64,000 bases of DNA, taken from positions 5,642,001 to 5,706,000 of the forward strand of contig NZ_CP107834.1 in NCBI RefSeq assembly GCF_036346595.1. The letters are read 5' to 3'. How positions within the stretch are numbered: the stretch's first letter is position 1; each line of letters opens with the position of its first letter. The stretch is from Streptomyces sp. NBC_00525 (GTDB lineage: Bacteria; Actinomycetota; Actinomycetes; Streptomycetales; Streptomycetaceae). The notes under the pieces were generated by a model. That model was not told where the DNA came from. It saw nothing but the letters and a program-made list of their open reading frames with translations, and ran no database searches. Made by a program: the position numbers and the translations under genes. Shown one piece after another: positions 17,340-26,732 of the stretch.

Positions 17340-18035
17340 ATGGCCGACGACTACACAGAGCGCGCCGCGCGGCTGGACGGCGCGACGGTGTGGACGCTGA
17401 GCGCGCCGCCGGGCACGGTCCACCCGGTGCTCCCGGACGGCTGCATGGACCTGCTCTGGAGCGGGGAGCGGCTGCTCGTCGCCGGACCGGACACCCGCGC
17501 CGCGCCCGCGTCCGGCACCGGCGGCAGCTGGGCCGGGGTCCGCTTCGCACCCGGCACCGCCCCCGCCCTGCTCGGCGTGGACGCGGCGGAACTGCGCGAC
17601 CGCCGGGTCCCGCTCGACGCCCTCTGGGACGGCGCCCGCGTCCGCCGCCTCACCGAGCGCGTCGCCGAGGCGGCCGACCCGGCCCGCGCGCTGGAGGACA
17701 TCGCCCTGGACCGGGCCGCCCGCACCCCGCCCCCGGACCCGGCGATGCGCGCGGTCGCGGCACGCCTGGCGTCCGGCGGCACCGTCGCCGAGGCGGCCGG
17801 GACGGCCGGACTCGGCACCCGGCAACTGCACCGCCGCTCCCTCGCCGCCTTCGGCTACGGGCCCAAGGCCCTCGCCCGGATTCTCCGCCTGCAACGGGCC
17901 CTGGCCCTCGTACGCTCCGGGCTGCCGTACGCCGAGGCCGCCCTCGCGGCGGGCTGCGCCGACCAGTCCCACCTGGCACGCGACATGCGCGCCCTGACCG
18001 GCACCACCCTGACCGCGTACTTCGACAGGGACTAG
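17340..18035 (+). CDS. AraC-family transcriptional regulator
   Basis: 231 residues. The N-terminal half (HPVLPDGCMDLLWSGERLLVAGPDT, then WAGVRFAPGTAPALLGV) is the DUF6597-type sensor of short AraC proteins. The C-terminal half holds two helix-turn-helix units, ending AALAAGCADQSHLARDMRALTGTTLTAYF. It overlaps the end of the VOC gene by four bases on opposite strands. Its divergent partner is the small Trypco1-like gene. Target genes are unknown. Confidence 0.88.
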   Translation: MADDYTERAARLDGATVWTLSAPPGTVHPVLPDGCMDLLWSGERLLVAGPDTRAAPASGTGGSWAGVRFAPGTAPALLGVDAAELRDRRVPLDALWDGARVRRLTERVAEAADPARALEDIALDRAARTPPPDPAMRAVAARLASGGTVAEAAGTAGLGTRQLHRRSLAAFGYGPKALARILRLQRALALVRSGLPYAEAALAAGCADQSHLARDMRALTGTTLTAYFDRD

Positions 18036-18436
18036 GCCCCGGCGGCCAGCGGTGCGAACAGGGAGACCGCGCAGCCGTCCGGGTCCAGGACGACGGCGTA
18101 CCGCTGCCCCCACACCGCGTCCCACGGCTCCAGATGGCCCCGGTGGCCCGCGCCCGTCAGGTCCGCGTACACCGCGTCCACCTCCGCCGGACCGTCGCAC
18201 AGGAACGCGAGCCCCACCCGGTCACCGCCGGACGGCCCCGGAGTCCAGCCGGGGTCGTAGGAGCGGACGACCGCCTCCGCGTCCCACATCAGCCGCGCGC
18301 CGCCCGGCAGGACCACCTCCACATGGGGCGCGGACTCCGCCCCCTCCGGGATGTCCAGGCCCAGCCGGCGGTAGAAGGCGAGGGATGCGGGCAGGTCGGC
18401 GGCGACGATGCCGATCGCGTCGAGTCGAAGAGTCAT
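18032..18436 (-). CDS. VOC (glyoxalase/bleomycin-resistance fold) protein
   Basis: 134 residues with two beta-alpha-beta-beta-beta modules. MTLRLDAIGIVAADLPASLAFYRRLGLDIPEG opens the first; YAVVLDPDGCAVSLFAP closes the second. Metal ligands are not fully conserved, so it may bind a ligand rather than catalyse. TAGGGT lies six bases before the ATG, a leaderless-type promoter. It is convergent with the AraC gene. Confidence 0.85.
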   Translation of the reverse strand: MTLRLDAIGIVAADLPASLAFYRRLGLDIPEGAESAPHVEVVLPGGARLMWDAEAVVRSYDPGWTPGPSGGDRVGLAFLCDGPAEVDAVYADLTGAGHRGHLEPWDAVWGQRYAVVLDPDGCAVSLFAPLAAGA

Positions 18437-18442
18437 GGACCG

Positions 18443-18448
18443 ACCCTA
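18443..18448 (-). promoter_or_regulatory. Leaderless-type -10 box TAGGGT
   Basis: Reading the minus strand, TAGGGT ends six bases before the VOC gene ATG at 18436 and no ribosome-binding site intervenes. Confidence 0.45.
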
Positions 18449-18504
18449 GGCAGCGCCCCGGCCCGCCGTCTTGAACGAATCGGTCGCGGCGGGGGACCGG
18501 CCGG

Positions 18505-20058
18505 TCACGGCGCCCCGAGCACGTCCGCCGGTGACGTCCCCCGCTCCGTCAGCGCCAGGCCCAGGGCCGCGCGCTCGGCCACCCAGCGGGTCGGGCGGTG
18601 GCGGGGGTCGCCCGTCGACGCGTACAGCGCCCGGTGCAGCTCCAGCATCCGGGCCGCGCCCACCCGGTCGCCCCAGGCCAGCGGGCCCGCCGGATAGCCG
18701 AGACCGGTCGTCACGGCCACGTCGATGTCGGCCGGGGCGGCCAGCCCCCGCTCCGCGATGGACGCCGCCACGGACACGATCGAGGCGAGCAGCCGCTGCG
18801 CCACCGAACCGGCCGTGTCCCGGACCACCGACACCGCGAACGGCTCCTCGCCGCCGGCCGCCCGCGCCAGCACCGCGCGTGCGTCCCGCGCCGCGGCCGG
18901 GTCCGCCGCCGGGGTCACCGCGAGCACCCTGCGGCGCCCGGCCGCAGGCAGCGGGTCCACGCCGAAGGTGCGCCCGGCGGGCAGGTGGTGCGCGGCCACC
19001 GCCGAGGCGACCGGGGTGCCCCACACCGGGACCAGCACCAGCGCCCCGGCGGACGGCCGCTCCCCGTGCTCCACGGCCGCGCCCGCCGAGGCCAGCGCGT
19101 CGCGGAGCGCGGCCGCGCCGGCCTCCCGCGCCGGGTCCGGGGCGAAGACGTGCACCGGGCGGTCCGCGTCGCCGGTGACCGGCGGCTCCGGCGCGGGCCC
19201 CGCGGCCTCGGGGCCGTACCCGTACCAGCCGCGTCCGGTCTTGCGGCCGTGCAGTCCGGCCACCACCCGGTTCGGCGTCAGATAGGAGGGGCGCAGCCGG
19301 TCCTCGTGGCGGAAGCCCGTCCAGATGGAGTCGATGACGGCGGCGGTCACATCGAGCCCGGTGAGGTCCATCAGCTCGAACGGGCCCATCCGCAGCCCCA
19401 GCACGTCCCGCGCGATCCGGTCGATGTCCGCCGGATCGCCCACGTTCTCCTCGACCAGGGCGAGCGCCTCGGTCACCAGACCGCGCCCCGCGTGGTTGAC
19501 GAGGAAGCCGGGGGTGTCCGCGACCGTCACCGCGCGGTGGCCGCAGCCCTCCACGAACGAGGTCAGCATGGGCGGGATCTCCGGCCGGGTGGCGGCGCCG
19601 GGCACCACCTCCACGATCCGCATCAGCGGCACCGGGTTGAAGAAGTGCAGCCCGGCCAGGCGCGTCGGGTCCTTCAGCGCGGCGGCGATCCGGGTCACCG
19701 AGAGCGAGGAGGTGTTGGTGGCGAAGACCGCGGAGTCCGGCAGGGCCTGCTCCAGGCGGCCGAACACCGCGGTCTTGGTCGCCAGGTCCTCGCGCACCGC
19801 CTCGATCACCAGGGACACCTCGGGGCCCGCCGCCCACGGGTCGTCCAGCGGGACGAGCCGCCCCGCGGCCGCCTCCGCGTCCGCCGCCGCCAGCCGCCCC
19901 TTGGCCACGGCCCGGTCCAGCATGGAGCGTACGAAGGTCACCGCGTCCGTCACCGCCTCGGACCGCACGTCGCCCAGCTCGACGGTGTGTCCGGCGACGG
20001 CCGCCCACTGGGCGATGCCGCGGCCCATGGCTCCGGCGCCGACGATCCTGATACGCAT
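18505..20058 (-). CDS. 3-hydroxyacyl-CoA dehydrogenase (PaaH/FadB-like)
   Basis: 517 residues from ATG 20058, with GAGAGGACAGGA upstream. The Rossmann N-terminus IVGAGAMGRGIAQWAAVAGHTVEL is followed by NTSSLSVTRIAAAL and LAGLHFFNPVPLMRIVEV, the catalytic His-Glu region. Two C-terminal 3HCDH domains follow (GFLVNHAGRG..., then GLGYPAGPLAWGDRVG), the arrangement in phenylacetate-type PaaH proteins. It oxidises 3-hydroxyacyl-CoA with NAD. It is divergent from a LysR gene that may control it. Confidence 0.88.
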   Translation of the reverse strand: MRIRIVGAGAMGRGIAQWAAVAGHTVELGDVRSEAVTDAVTFVRSMLDRAVAKGRLAAADAEAAAGRLVPLDDPWAAGPEVSLVIEAVREDLATKTAVFGRLEQALPDSAVFATNTSSLSVTRIAAALKDPTRLAGLHFFNPVPLMRIVEVVPGAATRPEIPPMLTSFVEGCGHRAVTVADTPGFLVNHAGRGLVTEALALVEENVGDPADIDRIARDVLGLRMGPFELMDLTGLDVTAAVIDSIWTGFRHEDRLRPSYLTPNRVVAGLHGRKTGRGWYGYGPEAAGPAPEPPVTGDADRPVHVFAPDPAREAGAAALRDALASAGAAVEHGERPSAGALVLVPVWGTPVASAVAAHHLPAGRTFGVDPLPAAGRRRVLAVTPAADPAAARDARAVLARAAGGEEPFAVSVVRDTAGSVAQRLLASIVSVAASIAERGLAAPADIDVAVTTGLGYPAGPLAWGDRVGAARMLELHRALYASTGDPRHRPTRWVAERAALGLALTERGTSPADVLGAP

Positions 20059-20201
20059 ACGGGTCCTGTCCTCTCGACGGGGCGGGCCCGGTGCCCGCGC
20101 TGCCGACGCTGTCAGCGTCCTTTGATCCCCGTCCAATACCGAATTAGGCTCAGACCCGGACGCCGCACGAATCAATCATGGCGGCGGAACTGGGGGGTGG
20201 C

Positions 20202-21098
20202 ATGGAGCTGCGGCATCTCGCCGCGTTCCTCGCGGTGGCGGAGGAACTGCACTTCGGACGGGCCGCCCGGCGGCTCCAGATGGCACAGCCGCCGCTCAGC
20301 CAGCGCATCCGCCGCCTGGAGAAGGAACTCGGCGTCCAGCTCTTCGAACGCAACACCCGCTCGGTGCGGCTCACCAGCGCGGGGGAGTCCTTCCTCCAGC
20401 CGGTCCGGACCGTGCTCGCGGACCTCGACACGGCGGTGCGGGCGGCGCGGGCGGCCGGCCGGGGCGCGTACGGGCGGGTGCGCATCGGCTTCGCGGGCGC
20501 CTCCAGCCACGAGACGCTGCCCCTGCTCACGCGCGCGGTGCGGGCCGCCCATCCGGGCATCGAGCTGGTCATGGCCGGGCAGACCTACGCCAATGTGGCG
20601 CTCGCCCGCGTCGCCGACGGCTCGCTGGACCTCGGGTTCGTCCGGCTGCCGGTGAGCCGGCCGGGCGTCAGCTGCCGGGTGATCGACGAGGAGGAGCTGG
20701 TGTGCGCGCTCCCCCTCGACCATCCGCTCGCCGCCCGGCCGCAGATCCCGCTCGACGCGCTGGCCGGCGAGCCGTTCGTCGCCTTCCCCGCCAACAGCGG
20801 CTCCACCGTGCGCGACGCGATGGTCGAGGCGTGCGAGGCGGCCGGCTTCGATCCGCGCGTGGTGCAGGAGGCGCCGGACTCGTACACCATCCTGGCGCTG
20901 GTCGCGGCGGGCGTCGGGGTCACGCTGACCGTGACCTCCGTCCAGCACATCCAGCTCGGCGGCCTCGTCTACCGGCCGCTCGCCGGGCCGCCGATCCGCC
21001 GCCAGGCCGCGCTCGCCTGGCGGACGGACAACCCCTCGGCCGCCCTGCGCGCCGTGCTCGCCGTCGCGGAGAGCGCGCTGCCCACCCCCGCCCGCTGA
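20202..21098 (+). CDS. LysR-family transcriptional regulator
   Basis: 298 residues from ATG 20202, chosen over ATG 20178 because MELRHLAAFLAVAEELHFGRAA is the usual family start and a GGGGGGTGG site precedes it. The HTH lies in residues 1-60 and the effector-binding domain from about 90 on. TAGGCT at about 20142 is a possible -10 box. It is divergent from the hydroxyacyl-CoA dehydrogenase gene, a common arrangement for a regulator and its target. Confidence 0.88.
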   Translation: MELRHLAAFLAVAEELHFGRAARRLQMAQPPLSQRIRRLEKELGVQLFERNTRSVRLTSAGESFLQPVRTVLADLDTAVRAARAAGRGAYGRVRIGFAGASSHETLPLLTRAVRAAHPGIELVMAGQTYANVALARVADGSLDLGFVRLPVSRPGVSCRVIDEEELVCALPLDHPLAARPQIPLDALAGEPFVAFPANSGSTVRDAMVEACEAAGFDPRVVQEAPDSYTILALVAAGVGVTLTVTSVQHIQLGGLVYRPLAGPPIRRQAALAWRTDNPSAALRAVLAVAESALPTPAR

Positions 21099-21109
21099 CC
21101 CCCGCCCGG

Positions 21110-22111
21110 TCAGCCGCTCCGGCCCGCGCCGAGGAAGGCGAGCAGACCGACCGGCTCCGGGCGCGCCCCGCCGGCGGCGGACCGGTGCAGATCCCGCACG
21201 GTACGCACCACCGCGCGGGTCACCGCGTCGGTGCCGGCCTTGCGCTCGAACCACTGCCAGTCGCCGTGCGCGTTCATCTCCAGGAACACCGGCTCGCCCC
21301 CGGCCCACAGGAAGTCGAACGCCCCGTACCCCACGCCGCTCTCCCCGGCCAGCGCCCGCGCCGCCGCGGCCACCGCCTCCGGAGCGCGTACCTGCCGCAC
21401 CACCACCTCGTCGGGGCGCTCCCAGACGTCCTCCGGGCGCTCCTTGGCCACCTCGAAGGCGTGCAGCTCGTCCCCGGCGCAGTAGACCCGGTACTCGGTG
21501 TCGTGCCCGATGTACTCCTGGAGCAGCACCGGCGTCCCGCGCGGCAGACCCGCACCGCCGGACCCGCCGAGCCGGTCGCGGTCGAGCACCCGTGGCAGGA
21601 ACCAGTCGAGCCGACCCGGCTCCGGCTCCACGTAGTGCCGGTCCAGCACCTTCAGCACATAGCGCCGGGCGGGCAGCAGCCCGGCCGCCCGCGCCGGATC
21701 GGTGGTGACCAGCCCGCGCGGAACGCGCACACCGAGCGCCCGCGCCCGGTCCCGCTGCACCAGCAGCCCCGGATCGTCGGCGCCGATGGCGGCCGGGGAC
21801 GCGGCGGCGAGCTGCTGGGCCAGCACGCTCCACGCGTCCCGGTACACCAGCCTCCCGCCCGGTGTGCCGGCCGGCGAAGCGGCCCGCGCCGAGAAGTGGC
21901 GCAGCCAGGTCACGGTCGGCGTGAACCGGTGCCCGTCCAGGTCGAGGACGCCGTCCGGCCCCCGGACGGCCCGGACCTCCGCCAGGCCGTCCGCGTCGAG
22001 CCGGTGCACCGGCACCCCGATCCGGTGCAGCAGCGCGGCCGTCGCGGTCGCCTCCCCGTCGCCCCGTCTGGTCAGCAGCAGGACGGCCCGCCCGGCCGTC
22101 CGTTCAGCCAT
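21110..22111 (-). CDS. ATP-grasp ligase, candidate peptide-tailoring enzyme
   Basis: 333 residues. A Rossmann-like N-terminal lobe (VLLLTRRGDGEATATAALLHRIGVPVHRLDAD) is followed by the ATP-grasp fold: RYVLKVLDRHYVE with the ATP-lysine, VLLQEYIGHDTEYRVYCAGDELHAFEV, and FDFLWAGGEPVFLEMNAHGDWQWFE with the metal-binding Glu and Asn. It resembles RimK and graspetide (MvdD-type) ligases, which join a carboxylate to an amine or hydroxyl. It is the last gene of the minus-strand operon and overlaps the GAF gene by eight bases. A role on the nearby precursor peptide is inference. Confidence 0.8.
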   Translation of the reverse strand: MAERTAGRAVLLLTRRGDGEATATAALLHRIGVPVHRLDADGLAEVRAVRGPDGVLDLDGHRFTPTVTWLRHFSARAASPAGTPGGRLVYRDAWSVLAQQLAAASPAAIGADDPGLLVQRDRARALGVRVPRGLVTTDPARAAGLLPARRYVLKVLDRHYVEPEPGRLDWFLPRVLDRDRLGGSGGAGLPRGTPVLLQEYIGHDTEYRVYCAGDELHAFEVAKERPEDVWERPDEVVVRQVRAPEAVAAAARALAGESGVGYGAFDFLWAGGEPVFLEMNAHGDWQWFERKAGTDAVTRAVVRTVRDLHRSAAGGARPEPVGLLAFLGAGRSG

Positions 22112-22655
22112 GGGAGCGGGCCAGCAGCGACTCCGCCATCTCCAGGAGCCGGAGCGCCTTGTCGGAACGCATGCCGGGGTCGGCGGCACGCAGCCGGGTG
22201 AGGAGTTCGAGCCCGATCGCGGCCTGGTCGGCCAGCAGCCCCAGCAGCTCCACGTCGGCCATCTCCCGTACGCCGTTGGCGCCCCGGTCCAGCACCTCCA
22301 GGACGCCGACGCACTCGTCCTCGCTGAACAGCGGGGCGGCCATGATGCTGTCGGGGACGTACCCGGTGGAGGCGGCGGCCTCCCCCGAGAAGTGCCGCGA
22401 CTCGCGCAGGTCGTCCACGAGCATCGACTGCCCGGACGCGGCGACCCAGCCCGCGATGCCGGTCCCGGCCGGGAAGCGGGTGCCGACCAGCCGGCCGTCG
22501 CCCTCGCCGGCGACGGCCTCGAAGACCAGGTCGCCGGAGCCGGGATCGATGAGGAAGATCGAGGAGGCCGCCGCCCCGAAGGCATGGCGCGCGACCTCCA
22601 CGACGGACTGGAGCAGGCGGCGCTCCGTGGGCGTCGCGGCGTCAACAGGGTTCAT
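22104..22655 (-). CDS. GAF-domain protein of the RiPP-associated operon
   Basis: 183 residues from ATG 22655 with GGAGGTG upstream. It is a single GAF domain with no output domain: AAASSIFLIDPGSGDLVFEAVAGEG, FPAGTGIAGWVAASGQSMLVDDL and IMAAPLFSEDECVGVLEVLDR are the standard strands. Such proteins bind small ligands or nucleotides, including cyclic nucleotides in some cases, which would fit a cyclase gene in the same operon. It overlaps the subtilase gene by 14 bases. Confidence 0.82.
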   Translation of the reverse strand: MNPVDAATPTERRLLQSVVEVARHAFGAAASSIFLIDPGSGDLVFEAVAGEGDGRLVGTRFPAGTGIAGWVAASGQSMLVDDLRESRHFSGEAAASTGYVPDSIMAAPLFSEDECVGVLEVLDRGANGVREMADVELLGLLADQAAIGLELLTRLRAADPGMRSDKALRLLEMAESLLARSHG

Positions 22656-23523
22656 CTTGGGCACCTCCAAGGCGACCGGCGGTGTTCGCGGCACAGAGGA
22701 ACAGCACCGTCTTGAGCTGGAACGGCGTGAGCCAGGGGTGCTTGCCGAGGATCAGCGCGCACAGGCCCGCGATGTGCGGCGCGGCGAAGCTGTTGCCGGT
22801 CGAGCGGATGGTGCCGCCGCCGGGCCACGCCACGGGCACGCGCACCCCGCGCGCGTGGAACTCCACGGGCGGCGCGGGGTTGTAGTAGTACGTCATCGGG
22901 TCGTCCTCGTCGTGGCTGGCGACGGAGATCACCGAGGAGAACGACCAGGGATAGCTGGTCACCGGCCGGTTGTGCGCGGAGACGACCAGGACGCAGCGGC
23001 GGAAGTAGGCGCGGTCCACCAGCTCGTGCAGCCGCGCGGTCAGGGCCGGACGGGTCGTCGCCAGGCTCAGGTTGATGACGTCGAAGCCCTGCTCGATGGC
23101 CCAGGACAGCCCGGAGAGCAGGGCGGGCCCGCTGCCCGTCCTGCCGTCGGTCAGCACCTGTGCGGAGGAGAGCGCGACGCCGGGCGCGACGGACCGGATC
23201 ACCCCCGCGCAGGCGGTGCCGTGCCCGGCCCGGTCGGTCGGCTCGCACGGCACCATGCTCACCTCGCCGTCCTCGTCCGGGACGGCCGTCACCGCCGGTT
23301 CGACCGCCCCGACCAGCGGATGTCCGGCCTCCACCCCGCTGTCCACGACGCACACCCGGACCCCCGAACCGTCCGCCCCGCCCCAGGCCCACTCCGGGCC
23401 GACCGAGGCCATCGGAACGGCCGCGAACCCCTGGCGCGCCTGCTCGCGGGTCACACCCCAGGCGGGCATGCCCGGCGTCAGCGCCCTGGGCGGCCGTCTC
23501 CAGGGGGGATCGGGATCGGTCAT
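22642..23523 (-). CDS. Cytoplasmic S8 subtilisin-like protease
   Basis: 293 residues and no signal peptide. The catalytic triad is complete: Asp61 in CVVDSGVEAGHP, His101 in AGHGTACAGV and Ser245 in GNSFAAPHIAG; the oxyanion Asn185 is in VVSAHN. It resembles the PatA/PatG-type proteases that cleave RiPP leaders inside the cell. ATGA overlaps with the upstream cyclase gene show coupling. The likely role is leader removal from the precursor encoded 4 kb away; regulation by proteolysis of an operon protein is the alternative. Confidence 0.86.
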   Translation of the reverse strand: MTDPDPPWRRPPRALTPGMPAWGVTREQARQGFAAVPMASVGPEWAWGGADGSGVRVCVVDSGVEAGHPLVGAVEPAVTAVPDEDGEVSMVPCEPTDRAGHGTACAGVIRSVAPGVALSSAQVLTDGRTGSGPALLSGLSWAIEQGFDVINLSLATTRPALTARLHELVDRAYFRRCVLVVSAHNRPVTSYPWSFSSVISVASHDEDDPMTYYYNPAPPVEFHARGVRVPVAWPGGGTIRSTGNSFAAPHIAGLCALILGKHPWLTPFQLKTVLFLCAANTAGRLGGAQDEPC

Positions 23524-26500
23524 CGCTTCTCCTCCAGTCCGGTCAGCCACGCCCGTACGGTCCGGGCGGGGAGTACGGCCTCCTTGGCCGTCAGCGCGGC
23601 GAGCGCCCGCCCGGCCGCCCGCCGGGCGCGCCCCGGTTCGCCGGAGGCGGCCAGCACCCTGGCCGCCTCGAACCACACATCGCCGATGAGACAGGGGTCG
23701 TCGGTGTCCTCCAGGGCGGCGGTGGCCAGTTCGGCGTCCCCGACCGCCTCCCCGTACGCGCCGCCGCGTGCCCGGACCCGCGCCCGCAGCGCCAGCCGCA
23801 CGGCCCGCGTCCGGGTCTCCTCGGGCGCCCCGGCGGGCGGTCCGGCGAGCACGGCCGGGTCCGGACCGGCACCGGACCCGGCGCACAGCCGCTCCCGCGC
23901 CGCGTACAGCCGCAGCGTCGCCGCGGTCCGGTGCTGCCCCAGCGCGTCGAGCCCGTCGGCCGCCGCCGTGTAGTGGCCGGCCGCCACCGGATGAGCGCCG
24001 GCCAGCGACTCCACGAACCCCGCCGTCTGGTCGGCGGCCAGCACACCCAGGGCCAGTTGGAGGTCGTCGCAGTGCCTGCGGACCAGCGAGATGTCCGCGC
24101 GGGCCGCCTCCACCCGGTTGGACAGGGCCAGATGCCGGGCCCGCGTCAGCAGCACCGGCACCAGCAGGTTGCGGTCGCCGTCGAACCGCCGCACCAGGTC
24201 CTCGCAGAGCGCGACGGCCTGCGACAGCGGCGTCGGCGACCACTGCGTCAGCTCGCAGATGGAGGCGAGGATGCGATGGCCCTCGTAGGCGTCGCCCAGC
24301 CCGCGCGCCCGGTCCAGCGCGTCGCGCATGGCGCTCTCGGCGGCCCCGATCCGGCCCTCGGCGAAACCGCGCAGCGAGGACAGCTGATGCAGTCGGCACC
24401 AGCTCAGATCGTCGTCCGGGCCGGGCGCCGAGTCCCCGGCACCGGGGGAGTACGGGGCGCCGGCCGGTTCGGGGCCGCCCGAGCGCAGCGCGATCAACTG
24501 CCGCAGGATGGCGCAGGTGTCCCGCGCCGGAGCGTCCCGCGCGCACCGCCGCTCCGCCTCCGCCACCGCCGACCGGGCACTGTCCCAGCGGCCCAGCGCG
24601 GCGTACGCGTCGGTGATCCGGGCGGCCAGCACCCGGTGCTGCGGGTCGCCGTCCGGGGTGAGGTCGCGGCCCCGCTCCATCAGCGCGACGGCGCCCGGCA
24701 GATCGCGGCGGTGCAGGGCCAGATACCCGGCCGCCACCAGGGCGCGGGCGGCGCGCCCGGTCAGCGCGGGCAGTCCGGGGTCGCCCGGATCGGCCTCGGA
24801 CCGCAGCCGGTACGCGGACTCCAGATGGTGGGCCAGGTCCGGCCCGGAATTCCGCACGGGCCCGGCGTTCCCCGCCGCGCCCCGGTCCGGCCCGGCGCCC
24901 CCCTCCGCTCCCCGGCCCGGTTCGGCGGTGCCCGGCGCCCGGCTCTCGATCCGGTCCGCGAGCACGGTGTGCCAGTCGGCCCGCCGCGCCTTCGACGTCA
25001 TCTCGTACACCGTGTCCCGAGCCAGCGCGCGGGTGAACCGGAAGGTGCCGGGCGGCCCGTACGGATGGATCACCGCGGAGTCCAGCAGCCGGCCCAGCGC
25101 GTCGTCCAGGGCCCGGCCGGCCGGCGCCGGTCCGTCCGCGGCGAGCGCGTGCACGTCCCCGGCGGTGAACGAGCCGCCCGCCACCGCCGCGCGTTCCAGC
25201 ACGGCCCGGTCGGTGGCCGGCAGCCGGTCCAGCCAGGCGGTCAGCAGGACCCGGATCGAGGTCGGGACGCCCTGGTCCACGGACCGGTGCCCGGCCAGGT
25301 GCTCCAGCAGCAGTTCGGCGAAGAGCGGATTGCCGTCGCACTCCCGCACGACCCGGTCCAGCGCGTCGGCGGTGGCGACCGCGTCCTGCGCGGCGACCTC
25401 CGCCCGGTCCGCGAGGAGCCCCACCAGACGTTCGGTCTCGGCGCGGGGCAGCGGAGCGAGCGGCAGCGCGAGACCGGCGGCGGGCGGCGCCGCCGCGTCC
25501 GGGCGGGCCACGCACAGCACCAGCAGCCCGGTGTCCCGGACCGCCCCGCCCAGCTCCGCCACCAGGTCCGCGAGGGTCGGCTGCGCCCACTGGAAGTCCT
25601 CGACGACCAGCACCACCGGGGCGTCGCGGACCCGGCCCAGCGCCTCCAGCAGCCGCCGGAACGCCCAGCCGATCTCGTTGACGCTCACCGGGAGCCCGCT
25701 CTCGGCGCACAGGTCCAGGGCGACGGCGAGCGCGGTGACCGCCCGGTCCGCGCTCGGCCGCAGCGTCTCCAGCGCGTCCTTCGCCTCGTCCCAGCCGCCG
25801 GGCAGCGACCAGACGGCCTCGGCCAGCGGGCGGTGGGCGAGCCCGGTCCCGTACGCCTGGCACGCGGCCCGCAGCACGACGGCCCCCCGCTCCGCGGCGT
25901 GCCCGGCCAGGAACTCCCGTACCAGGCGGGACTTCCCGACGCCCGGCGCACCGGTGACCGTGACGACCCGGCCGCGGCGCTCCCGGCCGGCCGCCCGGAA
26001 CTCGCGGGCCAGGACGTCCAGTTCGGCGTCCCGGCCGATCAGCGGCACCAGGTCCTGGCGGTTCGCGCCGTCCAGGAGCGCGAGGACCCGCCGGGCGTGG
26101 ACCGGTTCGCGCTTGCCCTTGACCCGCAGCGGGGCCACGGCCTCCATCCGGACGCGGGCGCCGACCAGCCGGGCCGTCTCGTCGCTCACCAGGATCTCGT
26201 GCGGCGCGGCATGCGACTGGAGCCGGGCCGCGGTGTGCACGACATCGCCGACCACCCGCGCCGCGCCGCCCAGCACGCCCGCCACCACGGCCTCGCCCGA
26301 GGCGATCCCGCAGTGGGTGTCCAGGCGCGCCCCGGCGGCGGACCCGCCGACCCCCGTCCCGATGGCCGTCACCGCCTCCCGTACGGCGCACGCCGCCCGG
26401 ACCGCGTGCAGGGCGTCGTCCTCGTGCGTGACGAACGCCCCGAACACCGCCATGACGGCGTCGCCGATGAACTTCTCGACCACGCCGCCGTGTTCGGCCA

Positions 26501-26732
26501 CGGCGGTGGTGCACGCCGTGTAGTAGCGGTCCATCGTGCGCCGCAGCGCCTCCGGGTCCAGGGTCTCGGCGAGCACGGTGGAGCCGACGAGGTCGATGAA
26601 CAGTGCCGTGACGATTCTGCGGCTGTCCGACGACGGTGTTCCCGTGACGAGCGGGGTGCCGCACACCGGGCAGAACCGGGCCCCGTCCGGCACCGCGGCA
26701 CGACAGGAGCCGCACCGCACCGCGCCGTTCAC
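23520..26732 (-). CDS. Adenylate/guanylate cyclase-AAA-TPR regulator
   Basis: 1070 residues from a GTG at 26732. Residues 1-30 form a zinc ribbon (CGSCRAAVPDGARFCPVCG). A class III cyclase domain spans about 38-220: FIDLVGST and FIGDAVMAVFGA hold both metal Asp residues and EKF the base-selecting Lys, so it looks active. An AAA/STAND ATPase follows, with Walker A GAPGVGKS near 280 and VVEDFQWAQPTL. The last 450 residues are alanine-rich TPR-like helices. It overlaps the LuxR-type gene as GTGA. No DNA-binding domain was seen, so it probably signals to the other operon products. Confidence 0.86.
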   Translation of the reverse strand: MNGAVRCGSCRAAVPDGARFCPVCGTPLVTGTPSSDSRRIVTALFIDLVGSTVLAETLDPEALRRTMDRYYTACTTAVAEHGGVVEKFIGDAVMAVFGAFVTHEDDALHAVRAACAVREAVTAIGTGVGGSAAGARLDTHCGIASGEAVVAGVLGGAARVVGDVVHTAARLQSHAAPHEILVSDETARLVGARVRMEAVAPLRVKGKREPVHARRVLALLDGANRQDLVPLIGRDAELDVLAREFRAAGRERRGRVVTVTGAPGVGKSRLVREFLAGHAAERGAVVLRAACQAYGTGLAHRPLAEAVWSLPGGWDEAKDALETLRPSADRAVTALAVALDLCAESGLPVSVNEIGWAFRRLLEALGRVRDAPVVLVVEDFQWAQPTLADLVAELGGAVRDTGLLVLCVARPDAAAPPAAGLALPLAPLPRAETERLVGLLADRAEVAAQDAVATADALDRVVRECDGNPLFAELLLEHLAGHRSVDQGVPTSIRVLLTAWLDRLPATDRAVLERAAVAGGSFTAGDVHALAADGPAPAGRALDDALGRLLDSAVIHPYGPPGTFRFTRALARDTVYEMTSKARRADWHTVLADRIESRAPGTAEPGRGAEGGAGPDRGAAGNAGPVRNSGPDLAHHLESAYRLRSEADPGDPGLPALTGRAARALVAAGYLALHRRDLPGAVALMERGRDLTPDGDPQHRVLAARITDAYAALGRWDSARSAVAEAERRCARDAPARDTCAILRQLIALRSGGPEPAGAPYSPGAGDSAPGPDDDLSWCRLHQLSSLRGFAEGRIGAAESAMRDALDRARGLGDAYEGHRILASICELTQWSPTPLSQAVALCEDLVRRFDGDRNLLVPVLLTRARHLALSNRVEAARADISLVRRHCDDLQLALGVLAADQTAGFVESLAGAHPVAAGHYTAAADGLDALGQHRTAATLRLYAARERLCAGSGAGPDPAVLAGPPAGAPEETRTRAVRLALRARVRARGGAYGEAVGDAELATAALEDTDDPCLIGDVWFEAARVLAASGEPGRARRAAGRALAALTAKEAVLPARTVRAWLTGLEEKR